From: Spisula solida | Taxonomy: Eukaryota > Mollusca > Bivalvia > Venerida > Mactridae | NCBI GenBank assembly: GCA_947247005.1 | Contig: OX365944.1 | Coordinates: 6,584,501-6,648,500, forward strand | Direction of reading: 5' to 3' | DNA length: 64,000 nucleotides | Part shown: piece after piece, positions 12,601 to 24,600 of the stretch | Layout of the letters: the number at the start of each line of letters is the position of its first letter | How positions within the stretch are numbered: position 1 is the stretch's first letter | Made by a program: the position numbers and the translations under genes | Notes under the pieces: generated by a model | Told to the model about the DNA's origin: nothing | Seen by the model: only the letters and a program-made list of their open reading frames with translations | Databases searched by the model: none

Positions 12601-15600
12601 TTAAAGGCTAATTTAAGAACTGTTTCACACAATACAAGCCATAATCACTCAAGTAACACAATACAGACCGAAATATTAACACCCATACTGATTTAAAGAC
12701 ACCATTCCAGGATTTAAGGCGCTGGGGGAAACAGCTTCTGGCTTTAAGGCCCTGGAGTACCACAGCGCCTTCTGTCCCTGGGGAAGGGCCTGCCGATACA
12801 TCCTTTATTCAGTAATCCTTTATCATTTACAGACCATGCAGCAACAAGCAATGTTACCTCAGCCAGGTATTGCTATGCCTACATCACTTGCATCAGCCAA
12901 TATGGGAGCTATCAGTTATCCAACATTGAAAACACAACAACAACAGCAAGCTGCAGCACAACCCAAACAGAGAGTGTTTACAGGCTCTGTTACCAAACTA
13001 CATGATAACTTTGGATTTGTTGACGAAGACGTATTCTTCCAAACTACGTGAGTATAGAAATTAATTTTTTACAATTTTCATGTAGTGACTATTCCATATA
13101 CTATTTGGTAGACCACTAGAAGTTAAATAGATTCTATGAGCCAGCTGCCTGCCTTGCCTACTTACACATTTTATGTCCTAGCTGGGATTTGAACAGAGGT
13201 TCAACTAGCTGTTGAAACTATAGGGTCATTTTGACTTTTGATTAAATTTTACCATTTTATAGGCAAAATACACATGATGACCATTCAAACAAAAATCTTG
13301 ACGGTCAAAATGTGGCTTTTTGGAAATTTCACGGGTCAAACCCCCTACTCCCGAGCCAAATGTAACCCCTGTTTGAAGCGGAAGCAGTGAAGAGAAGATT
13401 ATCTAAAGTCAGCAATTGTAACCACTCCACTGTGGTTCTTATCAAAGTCATGTCATCATTATCTCGTCTTAAAAGTTGTCAAATCATAATAAGTTAAAGT
13501 AGGATTTTCATCACTTTGTTGTTATTGTGAGACTGAATGAAATGTTATATTTACTAATAGATTATATTTCGTGGTTCAAAACATTGTTACCCATTTTGGG
13601 GAAAGCAACAGATTATACTAAATGTTTGCATGAGTTGCGTGATTATATTGCCCTTATTGGCTTCTGTCACTACTTGTTATAAATATATAAAAACTTCAGT
13701 TTTACAAATTTTCTTTTGAAATGCTTCAGGTGTGTTAAAGGTCAAATGCCTAAAGTTGGTGATCGTGTACTTGTTGAAGCACAGTACAATGCTAACATGC
13801 CCTTCAAATGGAATGCCACTTGTGTAAAAGTTCTCAACTATCAGGTAAGTCATGGGTCTCATTTCAAGGGGTAAAGGTAAAACTGTTGTCTGTGCATTTA
13901 AAAATGAGAAGAGTGATTCTCTTGCATGATTGTTTTGCTTTAAAGTTGCTGCCTCACAGATTGGGCTAAAAATTTTGTATATCGTGTTTTCCAACCTAAC
14001 CAAGTATTGATGTAATAGAAAGCCATTGACGGTTGCTTTATGAAAGATTTGGTGCGAATAAGCAATTTTAACCACTCTCGATATCGCCCACTGAGTAATT
14101 TTTTTCTTGATAAAAAGCTCTAAGTTTCCATCCAACATGCTTTGTGAATTATGTATTTCACACGTGATCGAACTGTTACATCAACCAACTACAGCTTAAA
14201 CATCAGTGAGGTATTTGGTTCGTTACCCTATAGAATTTTTGATGTAAAAATACTAAATTACTATAAAATGCCGAAGTTTCTCAAGTTTTTTTAGATGTCA
14301 GTGTGGTTGTTTATGGGCTATATAGGCAACTATACCAAAATTACACAAATATTTGACAATTTTATTTTATTTTTGCAATACACCAAAATGTGAGGCAGTC
14401 CCTTTAAGCTCCAACTTTTATAGAAATTTTATTTGAAAGTCTATTACATGCGCCTTTGAAGATCTGCTGTATTTATATTTTCCAATGTCTGAGTGGCAGG
14501 TGCATCCAATTGACAGCATGTTATTCACTTTTAAGAAAAAATCATAATCAGTAGGTTTGGAAGATGCAATTAATGAATTTTATACACTTGATATTAAAAT
14601 GAGGTTAGTTGATGGCTGACACACAATTTGTTAATCATTGTCAGATTTCCCCCAGAATGTAAAAACAAAATGTCAGATCTCAAAATACTATAAATAAAAC
14701 TTTGAATGCATAGAGTATGATATAAATGTATATTGTTATTACCTGAGTACTTAAGTTACTATGTTTCTTTTCTCCAGACAACAGGTGGAGCCAGTCTGCC
14801 AGGCAGCAAACCTCCAGCTTTGATAGATACAATTTCAGGTACGATTTGAAAGTAACAATATTACAAATAAAAAATCTTAGAATACCATAACAGGTGACTT
14901 TGTTGGGGCAGTACTTATTGACCTATGGCTTGAATTGTCACCATATAACATACAGTTCACGGCTTGTATGTTTATCTGCTTGTTTGTATCTAAACATGAA
15001 AAAAGCATATTTTTGTGTCGCCTGAAAAGGCGACATATAGGTGTTACTTTGCCGGCGGCGGCGGCGGCGTCACAAATTGCTTGTCCGGAGCATAACTTTG
15101 TCACCTTAAGTTCAAATGACTCAAGAATTGGTATGCATGTTTCTTGCAATAAGCCGGAGTGCAGTGCGCAAGAACCATAACTCTACCTGTCATAGTTTTT
15201 GAATTATTTCCCTTTGATTGATTTTATTAGAGCATTTCTTGTCCGGAGCATAACTTGGTCACCTTACGTTCAAATGACTCTAGATTTGGTATGCATGTTT
15301 CTTGCAATAAGCCGAAGTGCAGTGCGCAAGAACCATAACTCTACCTGTCATAGTTTTTGAATTATTTCCCTTTGATTGATTTTATTAGAGCATTTCTTGT
15401 CCGGAGCATAACTTTGTCACCTTACGTTCAAATGACTCTAGATTTGGTATGCATGTTTCTTGCAATAAGCCGGAGTGCAGTGCGCAAGAACCATAACTCT
15501 ACCTGTCATAGTTTTTGAATTATTTCCCTTTGATTGATTTTATTAGCGCATTTCTTGTCCGGAGCATAACTTTTGTCACCTTACGTTCAAATGACTCATG

Positions 15601-18600
15601 AATTGATAGGCATGTTTCTTGCAATAAGCCGGAGTGCAGTGCGCAAGAACCATAACTCTACCTGTCATAGTTTTTGAATTATTTCCCTTTGATTGATTTT
15701 ATTAGAGCATTTCTTGTCGGGAGCATAACTTGGTCACCTTAAGTTCAAATGACTCAAGATTTTGTATATATGTTTCTTGCAATAAGCAGAAATGCAGTGC
15801 GCAAGAACCATAACTGTGCCTTGCATCGTTTTTTAATTATTTCCCTTAGATTGATTTAATTTGAGCATTTCTTGTCCGGAGGATAACTTTGTCACTATGA
15901 GGTTGAATGACTTGAAACTTGGTATGCATGTTTCTTACCAAAAGTCCAAGTGCAGTACACAAGAACCGTAAATCTACCTTGTGCCATTTTTCAATTTTTT
16001 CCCTTTGATTGATTTTATAAGTATTTCTTGTCCGTGGCATAACTTTGTCACCATAACTATTAATGACTCAAAAATAGGAATGCATGTTTCTTTGCTGTGA
16101 CATGAAGTGCAGTGCACAAGAATCATAACTCTAGCTTGTGTAGTGTTTGAATGATTCCCTTCAGATTGATTTTATCATGACATTTTTTTGTCCAGAGCAT
16201 CGCTTTGTCGTTTTTAGTTCAGATGACTAGAGAGCTCTTGTGAGTCTGATATGTAGCCCAATACTGGATAGTTTTCCATGACAAATTTGCATTTCGTCAG
16301 GCGACACTTGCGACTCGCGGAGCTTTTATTGTGATTAAGAATGAAAAATACAAGAGTTGTCAGATTTTTTTATAATATAAGAATGAGTCTGTTCAAACAT
16401 AAAATGTGTATTATAAATGCATTTAATCAATGGAATCAACTTTAAATTGCCTTTGAATTAAAAGATATACATCTGTATAAATAGTCTTATTATTTGTAAT
16501 TAGGTTGTGTCTATTATTTTGTAATTAGGTTGTGTCTATTATTTGTAATTAGGTTGTGTCTATTATTTTGTAATTAGGTTGTGTCTATTACTTTGTAATA
16601 AGATTCTGTCTATTATTTTGTAATTAGGTTTTGTCTATTATTTTGTAATTAGGTTGTGTCTATTATTGTCGAGCCCGCTTGCGGTGAGCGAGACTTAGTC
16701 GCCACTTTTGGTGTATGTGCATCCGTCTGATTTTGTCCGGACCAAACCTTTGTCATGCTTTGACCAATGTTGCTTATATTTGGCATGAATGTTCACTTCC
16801 ATGAGGAGGAGTGTCATGCCCAACCCCCAGGTTCCTTTCCAAAGGTCAAGGTCACAGTTGGAGGTCAAAGGTCAAATTGAAGGCTAATTTAAGTTGTAGC
16901 CATTTTTCAACGTGTGCCGAGGCTCGACATAATTTGCCCGAGGGCACGAATTTCTAGTTTTGTAATAAGGTTGTGTCTATTATTTTGTAATAAGGTTGTG
17001 TCTATTATTTTGTAATAAGGTTGTGTCAATTATTGTGTAATTAGGTCGTGGTAGTAGAGGTGATCGTAACAGATCAGGTGGGAGAAGTGGTTTTGATCGT
17101 GATAGAGAACGTGACCGTACAAGGCGTCGAGAAGAGAGGGAACGCAGAGAAAGAAGGAAATCAGAGGAAAAGGAAAAAGAAGTAACTGAAGAAAAAGAGA
17201 AAAGGAAAAGATCGAGATCACCTCGTAAATCTGGTTCACCATCGTCAGTAAGAAGGTCAAGGTCACCAGTTCGTCGTCGGCCTCGAATTATACCCAGATA
17301 TGTTGTCCAGGTCCCCAAAGTTCTCCTTACTATGTAAGTGAATGCAGTTATGATCTAAAGATTTTAAACAAGGGTTTGATTATGAAAGTGTTTTAATGTT
17401 GTGTTGTTATGTATAACTTAGGGCCGCCCACTGCATAACTTTCGTAGCTATAATCTTACATGTTTACAAATTAAGGATTTCCTTGCTTTGTAAACAGTTT
17501 GAGATTTGGTTCATTGACATTATTTAAGAAACAGCACAAAAGGTCCCAGATATCCATTTACCAATAAACTTGTGTAAATTGAATGAGTTCAGATAACAAA
17601 ATGTTAGAAGAAAATTTTACCTCATTGGGTCTTCAAAAGCATTACCGGTGATAAAATGTTTAAAACTACTGAAATGTACCTGTTGTTTCATGACGTTGTA
17701 TATCTGTCCATTTTCTTGATCAGGAAAGATGCCAGTGTTGTTACGTTGAAGACAAGATATAATAACATGTACATTCCCAGCGACTTTTACCATGCTGACT
17801 TTCCATGGCACGAGGCATTTCCTCTTCTACGACCGTTCCAGTTGGGCAAAGCTTGTACATTTCATGTGATGCATAAAGAAATCGACAGGGTTGGACAAAA
17901 CACGGCAGTTCTTGACCCACCAGATGCTGATCATCTGTTTAGTGCTAAGGTATGTTTATTGATGGAATATTTTATTTCTTGAATGGTGTTCTATCACTTC
18001 CCGATGTATTCCAATAAATTTTCTCCCCACCCTCTTCTTTCCCCTTCTTTCCCCTTCTTTCACTAAAGGGCCTCAGTATTGAGGGTCATTTTGTAAAGTT
18101 GTACAAAAAAAATAGATCTACATGTCAAATATTTGACACCTCAGTCAAAAGTCTGAGGATCAAAATGATTGATTTTGGAAATTTTAGGGGTTCAAATGTC
18201 AATTTAAAAAGTTGAATCAAACCCTTGAACTGTACTTGGTTATGTTTTATAATCAGGGAACCTTTTCTGATTGCCCTGACACTTAAAGTCACAATGTTTA
18301 TATGCTGATGCTTACCTGGAATCTGTGTGGGAAGGCATGTCATGTGAATATGGTATTATATCCATCTCAGTTTGATTAATGAACAACCAAGTTATTGCCC
18401 TTTATTTATGTACTTCCAGAGCTATTTTTCAGGTTATCATATCCTTACAATTTGCCACAAATAAAAAACATTGCTTGGAACTTTAAGGAAGTTTATCGGA
18501 ATCTTCATCACCTGCAGATGCTATTAAATCTCTTTGGCATTCTGATTGATATTTCACACAGAGTTATGGTCCTTTCATTCTTTGTCTTGTTTCTGTTACA

Positions 18601-21600
18601 GGTGATGCTAATCTCATGCCCATCTCTAGATGACCTCTATCACAAATCTTGCTCCTTGTCACAAGATCCAGAAAATATTCAGGAAAACTTTGTTCATCCA
18701 ACCCGCCTCATTAACTTCCTTGTTGGTGTCAAGGGTAAAAACGAGCCAATAGCCATAGGAGGTCCCTGGTCTCCATCACTAGATGGGGCCAATCCGGGAG
18801 AGGACCCAAAGGTGTTGATAAAGACGGCTATAAGGACAACTAAAGCCCTTACTGGCATCAATCTAAGTTCATGCACACAATGGTGAGTTCCTTATTGTTA
18901 TGCATTGTGCATTCTTCTTTCAAACAAAATTCTGATTTGAATTGAGTAACATACCGTATTACCTCGTATTATCTCCCCCTCTCTAATTAACGCCCCCCGC
19001 CGATTTTTGACCAAAAGAATTTCACCTTCAATAATTGGTCCTACGGTAATCCAACTAATTATCCAAACAAATCCAGAATAACAGTCAGTCATGATAATCC
19101 ATTCGAACGATCAATTAATTACCGTCAAGTAATTACATCGTACATGTTCGGTACGACCGAGTCAATCGTCTACCTTATTTTAACTCGCTTACGTAACACG
19201 CGGTCGATATGAGTACGACTCAACCTATTAAATATTTGTTATTTAAAACCCTTGATTGACCGATATTCGCCTGATGGGCGGGTGTATACCGACATCAAAT
19301 ACGGAATGTTCCTGCGTTTGATGTCAGAGATCAAACGTCGGCTTCCAGTGTCGGCTCCGTCTTTGATCTCCCTACATCTATCGATTAGGCGCATGCCAAT
19401 TAATTTTTTTGTTTCTTACTTCTTCGGCAAACTGTATTATGTTCAGTTTAAAAGACGTTGCGTAAGACTCCATGCTACGAAATCCGGTAGATTTTTCAAC
19501 TGGCCTAACGCTGCAGTATTGATCAAATTTAACACGGATGACGTCACTCGAAGCGTGCAACACGTTTAGGTTATGTTGTGAGGTCGTGTAGTGCGGATCG
19601 TGGGGGGCGTTTATACATGTTCTGACTGTCTCTGGATTCATTTTTTCGCAAAATGCATCGCCCCCGGGGGCAATAATACGAGGTAATATGGTAGATTCAT
19701 TCTTTTCATAATGTGCATGGTTTAAATATTATGAGGATTTGGTGGCAATGTAGTTTAGGTTCTTGTTTTCCTAAATTGTGTTCCAATGCTTTTGTCATAA
19801 ACTCTCTGCTTGGGATGACTATTAAGATATTGGCTAGTATTTAGTTGCCATTGAATTCATTATAATTGGGGGAGTGGGAGTAATTAATAGTTATTTAGTC
19901 ACCAATTAATTGATTTGTAGAAATTTGGTTAGGTTGCTTGGTGCTCCACTGTAAAAGGGAAAACTGACATCTCTCATGCCCTTGTGGCGAAATGAGAAAT
20001 GAGGTGTAAAATAAATCAACTCATTCAACAGTTCTATCTATAATAATTATATTTCATTTGTTGAATAATTACACAAGCTCTTACATTTCTGTACTATTTG
20101 TTTTGAATACACATACATTTATTTTAGTATTTTATTTCTTGTTTTCAATTTTAAAATATGGTGTAAAGAACAAAACTTTTAAATGAAACGATATAATTGT
20201 ATTAATTGAACTTTTGTTGCCGTATCTTACCTAAAGTTAGCTTAATATTGGTCTTGTTTGTCTAAAATTAATGCTGTTCTATGATTGTTAAGTAATTATG
20301 TGCGTGCATTCATGTTAATTAGGCCAGTGTATTACCAGACACGTCAAAATGTGATAACTATTGTGTTGTGTTACTAATGTGTCTGTATTAAATGCAAATT
20401 GTATTTGCTATAATTTGCTGTATATATTGCTAGGCTAACACCATTTTGAAATTTCAGTTGTCTGGATTTATGTACTTTACCATGAGCTCTGATTTATGAT
20501 CTCTGATTTATTTATTGGCCCTTTAAATCTACTGGAAACCCACAAAGATTCTTTATTTCATACCTAGGCTAATAGGGTCCAAAATGAATTTCTGATTTGC
20601 ATTTATCATCTAAGTACAACTAATGAAGATTTATAGTCAAAATGTAATGTAAACCATTTCACCGTCATATTTTCAGCATATATGTATCTATAAGTCCATT
20701 ATCTGACCTTCATTGTTCCATTCTAAATCATCATTTTCATTCAGACTTCTGGAAAGTTGGTAAAATCTGTTGTGCATGCCAGAGTAAACTTTCTTCAAAA
20801 ACATGACAGATAGTTGGAATGAATTTTCGAAAAATAAGGTCAAACTTGATCATATATTATCAGTCATGTCAATCGGTTTGCTGGTTTTCCAGAAGTCGAA
20901 GCATTATCATCATCATCCACCGCTGTCATTCATTTATGACCTTCTTCATTACATATTAATTGTTATTGATGAAGTTATTTTTATCCCCAAATTGTACAGG
21001 TATCGAGTAGCTGAGGTGCGTTATCTGCGCCCTGAAGAGTTCCACAAAGGGAGATTAGTGCCTGCTCGAGTTGAGACAAGCATCATCTACCTCCCTGATG
21101 TATGGAGTTGCGAGCCAACACATTTTGAATGGGAGGCTTTACAGAATTCTTACAAAAAACAGCTGCAGAGAAAGTTGGCGCAACTCGAGGGCAAAGAGGT
21201 TGCACAGGCAGAGCATATATATATACTAATAAAACTTAATAATCATATTGTTTTTGTTTCAAATAGCCATGAAAGCTTGAACGAATCCTTGAGGGTCATG
21301 TTAAAGTGAACTATCAGTTTACATCAAGTGGAGATAGGCTACTCAAGCCCACGATGTGCTGGTGTATATTCTACCCTCGATTGACTAGATGCCATATTTA
21401 CTACATATTCCCATTTTTCTGTATTTTAGTTTTTTTCTTTTGCATTTGTTTCCTGTTTGATCTGGGTTTGAGTTTTTTGCCTGCAAGAATAACAGACACT
21501 ACAAAAAATTATGGGAAACCAATTTGGACTGTACATGTAGTTTGAGGGCTTTGCATTTGTTTCATTTTTTTATTCTCTATGTTTTTGCCAAGTTGTGACA

Positions 21601-24600
21601 ATGTGGACAAAGACTTAGACGATTTGCTTGCGGTATTCATCTGTAGCTATGAGTGGTCTATCATTTTATTGCTGTGATCGATATGTATGGAACATAAAAT
21701 GGGACCTGATGTTGCTGGCATTTATTTAACTTTTTCTGTTCAACAATTACCGGATATCTCCTTAATCTTATAATACCTGAGGCGATGATAAAAGATTGTT
21801 GCGCTACTCTTTAGTTTATGCTAATGTTGTGTGTTGTTTCATATTATCCCGATCTATAACATTGTGTATGGTTTATCTGTTAGGAGGAAGATGAGGAGAC
21901 GGAAGACGACACTATCGGAGAAAAGAAAGATCCGACACATCACTCAGAGCTTGACCCGAAAACTATGAAGGTACCCAACATATTATCCTTATATATTATA
22001 CCTCACCCTAATTTCATTCAACTGTTTCTTTGTTATTCCAATCAGTCAATACATCCAGCGATAGACTGATTGATTTACATGTTCCGAATACAGCAGCCAG
22101 TCAATATTATAAAAAATATGGACCGGCAAAAAATATGGACCGGCTGCTGAAATTAACGTCTTGTTTATTGCATGACGTCATGGATACTGTGAAGCTACCA
22201 TAGGGCGTGACGTTGCGCGTACTTTTCTTTTTGGAGCGTTTTTTGTTTAAATTAGATTTATGTCCTGCCAACAGTAATTGCATGGATCAATTCATGTGCG
22301 TTTATGATACAAAGTTCAGTATGAACTCAGTATGAACTCTAAAGACGCATTAGTTTGCATAAAAATGAACAAAAAACGAAATTCTAGGGATGGTGATTTA
22401 TACTTGAAAAAACTTAAGTTGTCTATAGATTTATTATAGCAATTAACCCAGTTTTTCACATTTCTGGGTTATTTCGGTGGATATGCAGACAGACCAAAAA
22501 TAAATGTTAGACCTCCCTATAATGATATGTAGTTCTTTAGCACATAAACAAGTTAAACCCAAATGTATGTAATGTTTTCTTAATAGAATCTAGATCTAGT
22601 TACAAAAGTACAAAATGTTCGGTATAATATAAGAAATAGTTCACATCACTTCAGGCCCAATGGCATTATATGGACTGGCTAGTCAGCCCGCGTATTGTAT
22701 ACGGACCTCAGCTTCGCTTCGGTCCATATACACTACTTGGGCTAACTAGCCAGTCCATATAATGCCATAGGGCCCTCAGTGATGTGAACTATTTCTTAAT
22801 TATAGCACAAAATTCTGTAGATATATAAATAAGCTGCAGTCAAAGTATGTAGGTACTCAACATATTATCCTTATTTATTGCTCTAAGTTTTGTAGATACA
22901 TAAATGAGCTGCAGTCAAACTAGGAAGGTACCCAACATATTATCCTTATTTATTGCTCTAAGTTTTGTAGATACATAAATGAGCTGCAGTCAAACTAGGA
23001 AGGTACCCAACATATTATCCTTATTTATTGCTCTAAGTTTTGTAGATACATAAATGAGCTGCAGTCAAACTAGGAAGGTACCCAACATATTATCCTTATT
23101 TATTGCTCTAAGTTCTGTAGATATATAAATGAGCTGCAGTCAAACTAGGAAGGTACCCAACATATTATCCTTATTTATTGCTCTAAGTTCTGTAGATATA
23201 TAAATGAGCTGCAGTCAAACTAGGAAGGTACCCAACATATTATCCTTATTTATTGCTCTAAGTTCTGTAGATATATAAATTAGCCACAGTCATGGTTAAT
23301 CCTCTGGGTTTGTAACCCTGCGATCCTGGTTCAATTCCCTGTCATGACAAGTGATACCATTCCAACATCATTCCATGTTGCTTTCCTCCACATGTGGAGA
23401 AGTTGCCAGTTCCTTTTAGGAGTGTAAGTTAGTACTGGTTAGGATACAGTCCATGAAAACTGGTTAGGTGAATTGGCCGCGGTGTACAACTCGAAAAATT
23501 GTTGAGAAACTTATTGTAAATTACCTCAGCAATCTCTTCCAAACCTTGTCATCTACAATTCCAGATAAAAATGAAATGAAATTGAATGAGCATATTACTT
23601 ATATAACTAATGTGTTGAACAAATATTTTATATTCGATATTGTATATTGTTACAGATTCTGGATCTACGTAGGGAGCTAGAATGTCGAAACTTGAGCAGT
23701 AAAGGTTTGAAGTCACAGTTGATTGCTCGTCTTACTAAACAGATAAAGACAGAACAGGAGACCGAGGAAGAAACTGCTGCAGCAACAAAAGCTGAGGAAA
23801 CAACTAAGGTACAAGTTAGTCTCGGTCAGGGCTGTCAATATTTATGATTTATTCGGAATTCCAGATTTAACTATCCTGAAAGAGCTATGATTTCTGAGCA
23901 TAACAAAAGTTATTTGATGAAAATTTCTCAAAAAAATGACAAAGTTATGGTCAATTAAATATGCTCTGAGGATTTTATTCAATACAAACTGAATTAAAAA
24001 TTGAAATAATGAGGTTGAAGGCCTCTCGTTTGGCCTAAATGGGCGGCTGCATATGGTTTTCAGGATTTTTAATTTGGCTCTGTTGACACCCCTGCTGTGT
24101 GTATGACTATCAGTTGTTAAGTGCTTCATTTCCTGATCTGGGCTCGAAATTACGACAGATACTTTCACTCTGGACTCTTTCAATTTTTATTCTCGTGAAA
24201 TGAGACCTTCTAATATTCAAGATGAATGTGTAGTGAATATTCATTGTGACCTATTTTCTTTGATATTTTAGTACTAGGGGCGTAATTATCATGTCAAGTG
24301 GTACTCAAACCCTATAATTACTTGGGAATCTTAAAACCTTTTTCAAATGCAAAAGATATGGACCAAATTACAGCAGATACTCATTTGGCATTTTTAGCTC
24401 ACCTGTCACAAAGTGACAAGGTGAGCTTTTGTGATCGCTCTTCGTCCGTCGTCCGTCCGTCCGTCCGTTCACAATTGCTTGTGAACACACTATAGGTCAC
24501 AAATTTAGCCTGATCAATATGAAACTTGATCACAATGATCATCTTCATACAATCTAGGTCAAGTTCGATATTGGGTCATCTGGGGTCAAAAACTAGGTCA

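Noticed and set aside
13677..14138. 153-residue minus-strand ORF
   Set aside because: It runs antisense across CCAR1 exon 4 and into a MITE; no family resemblance.
18395..18886. 163-residue ORF as an independent gene
   Set aside because: Its conserved part is CCAR1 exon 8; the N-terminal part is intron sequence before the acceptor at 18601.
19252..19569. 105-residue ORF as a transposase of the 18952-19693 element
   Set aside because: Too short, with no DDE/D motif spacing or helix-turn-helix recognised.
20803..21309. 168-residue plus-strand ORF
   Set aside because: Only the part from 21000 is coding (CCAR1 exon 9); the upstream and downstream parts are intron read-through beyond the splice sites.
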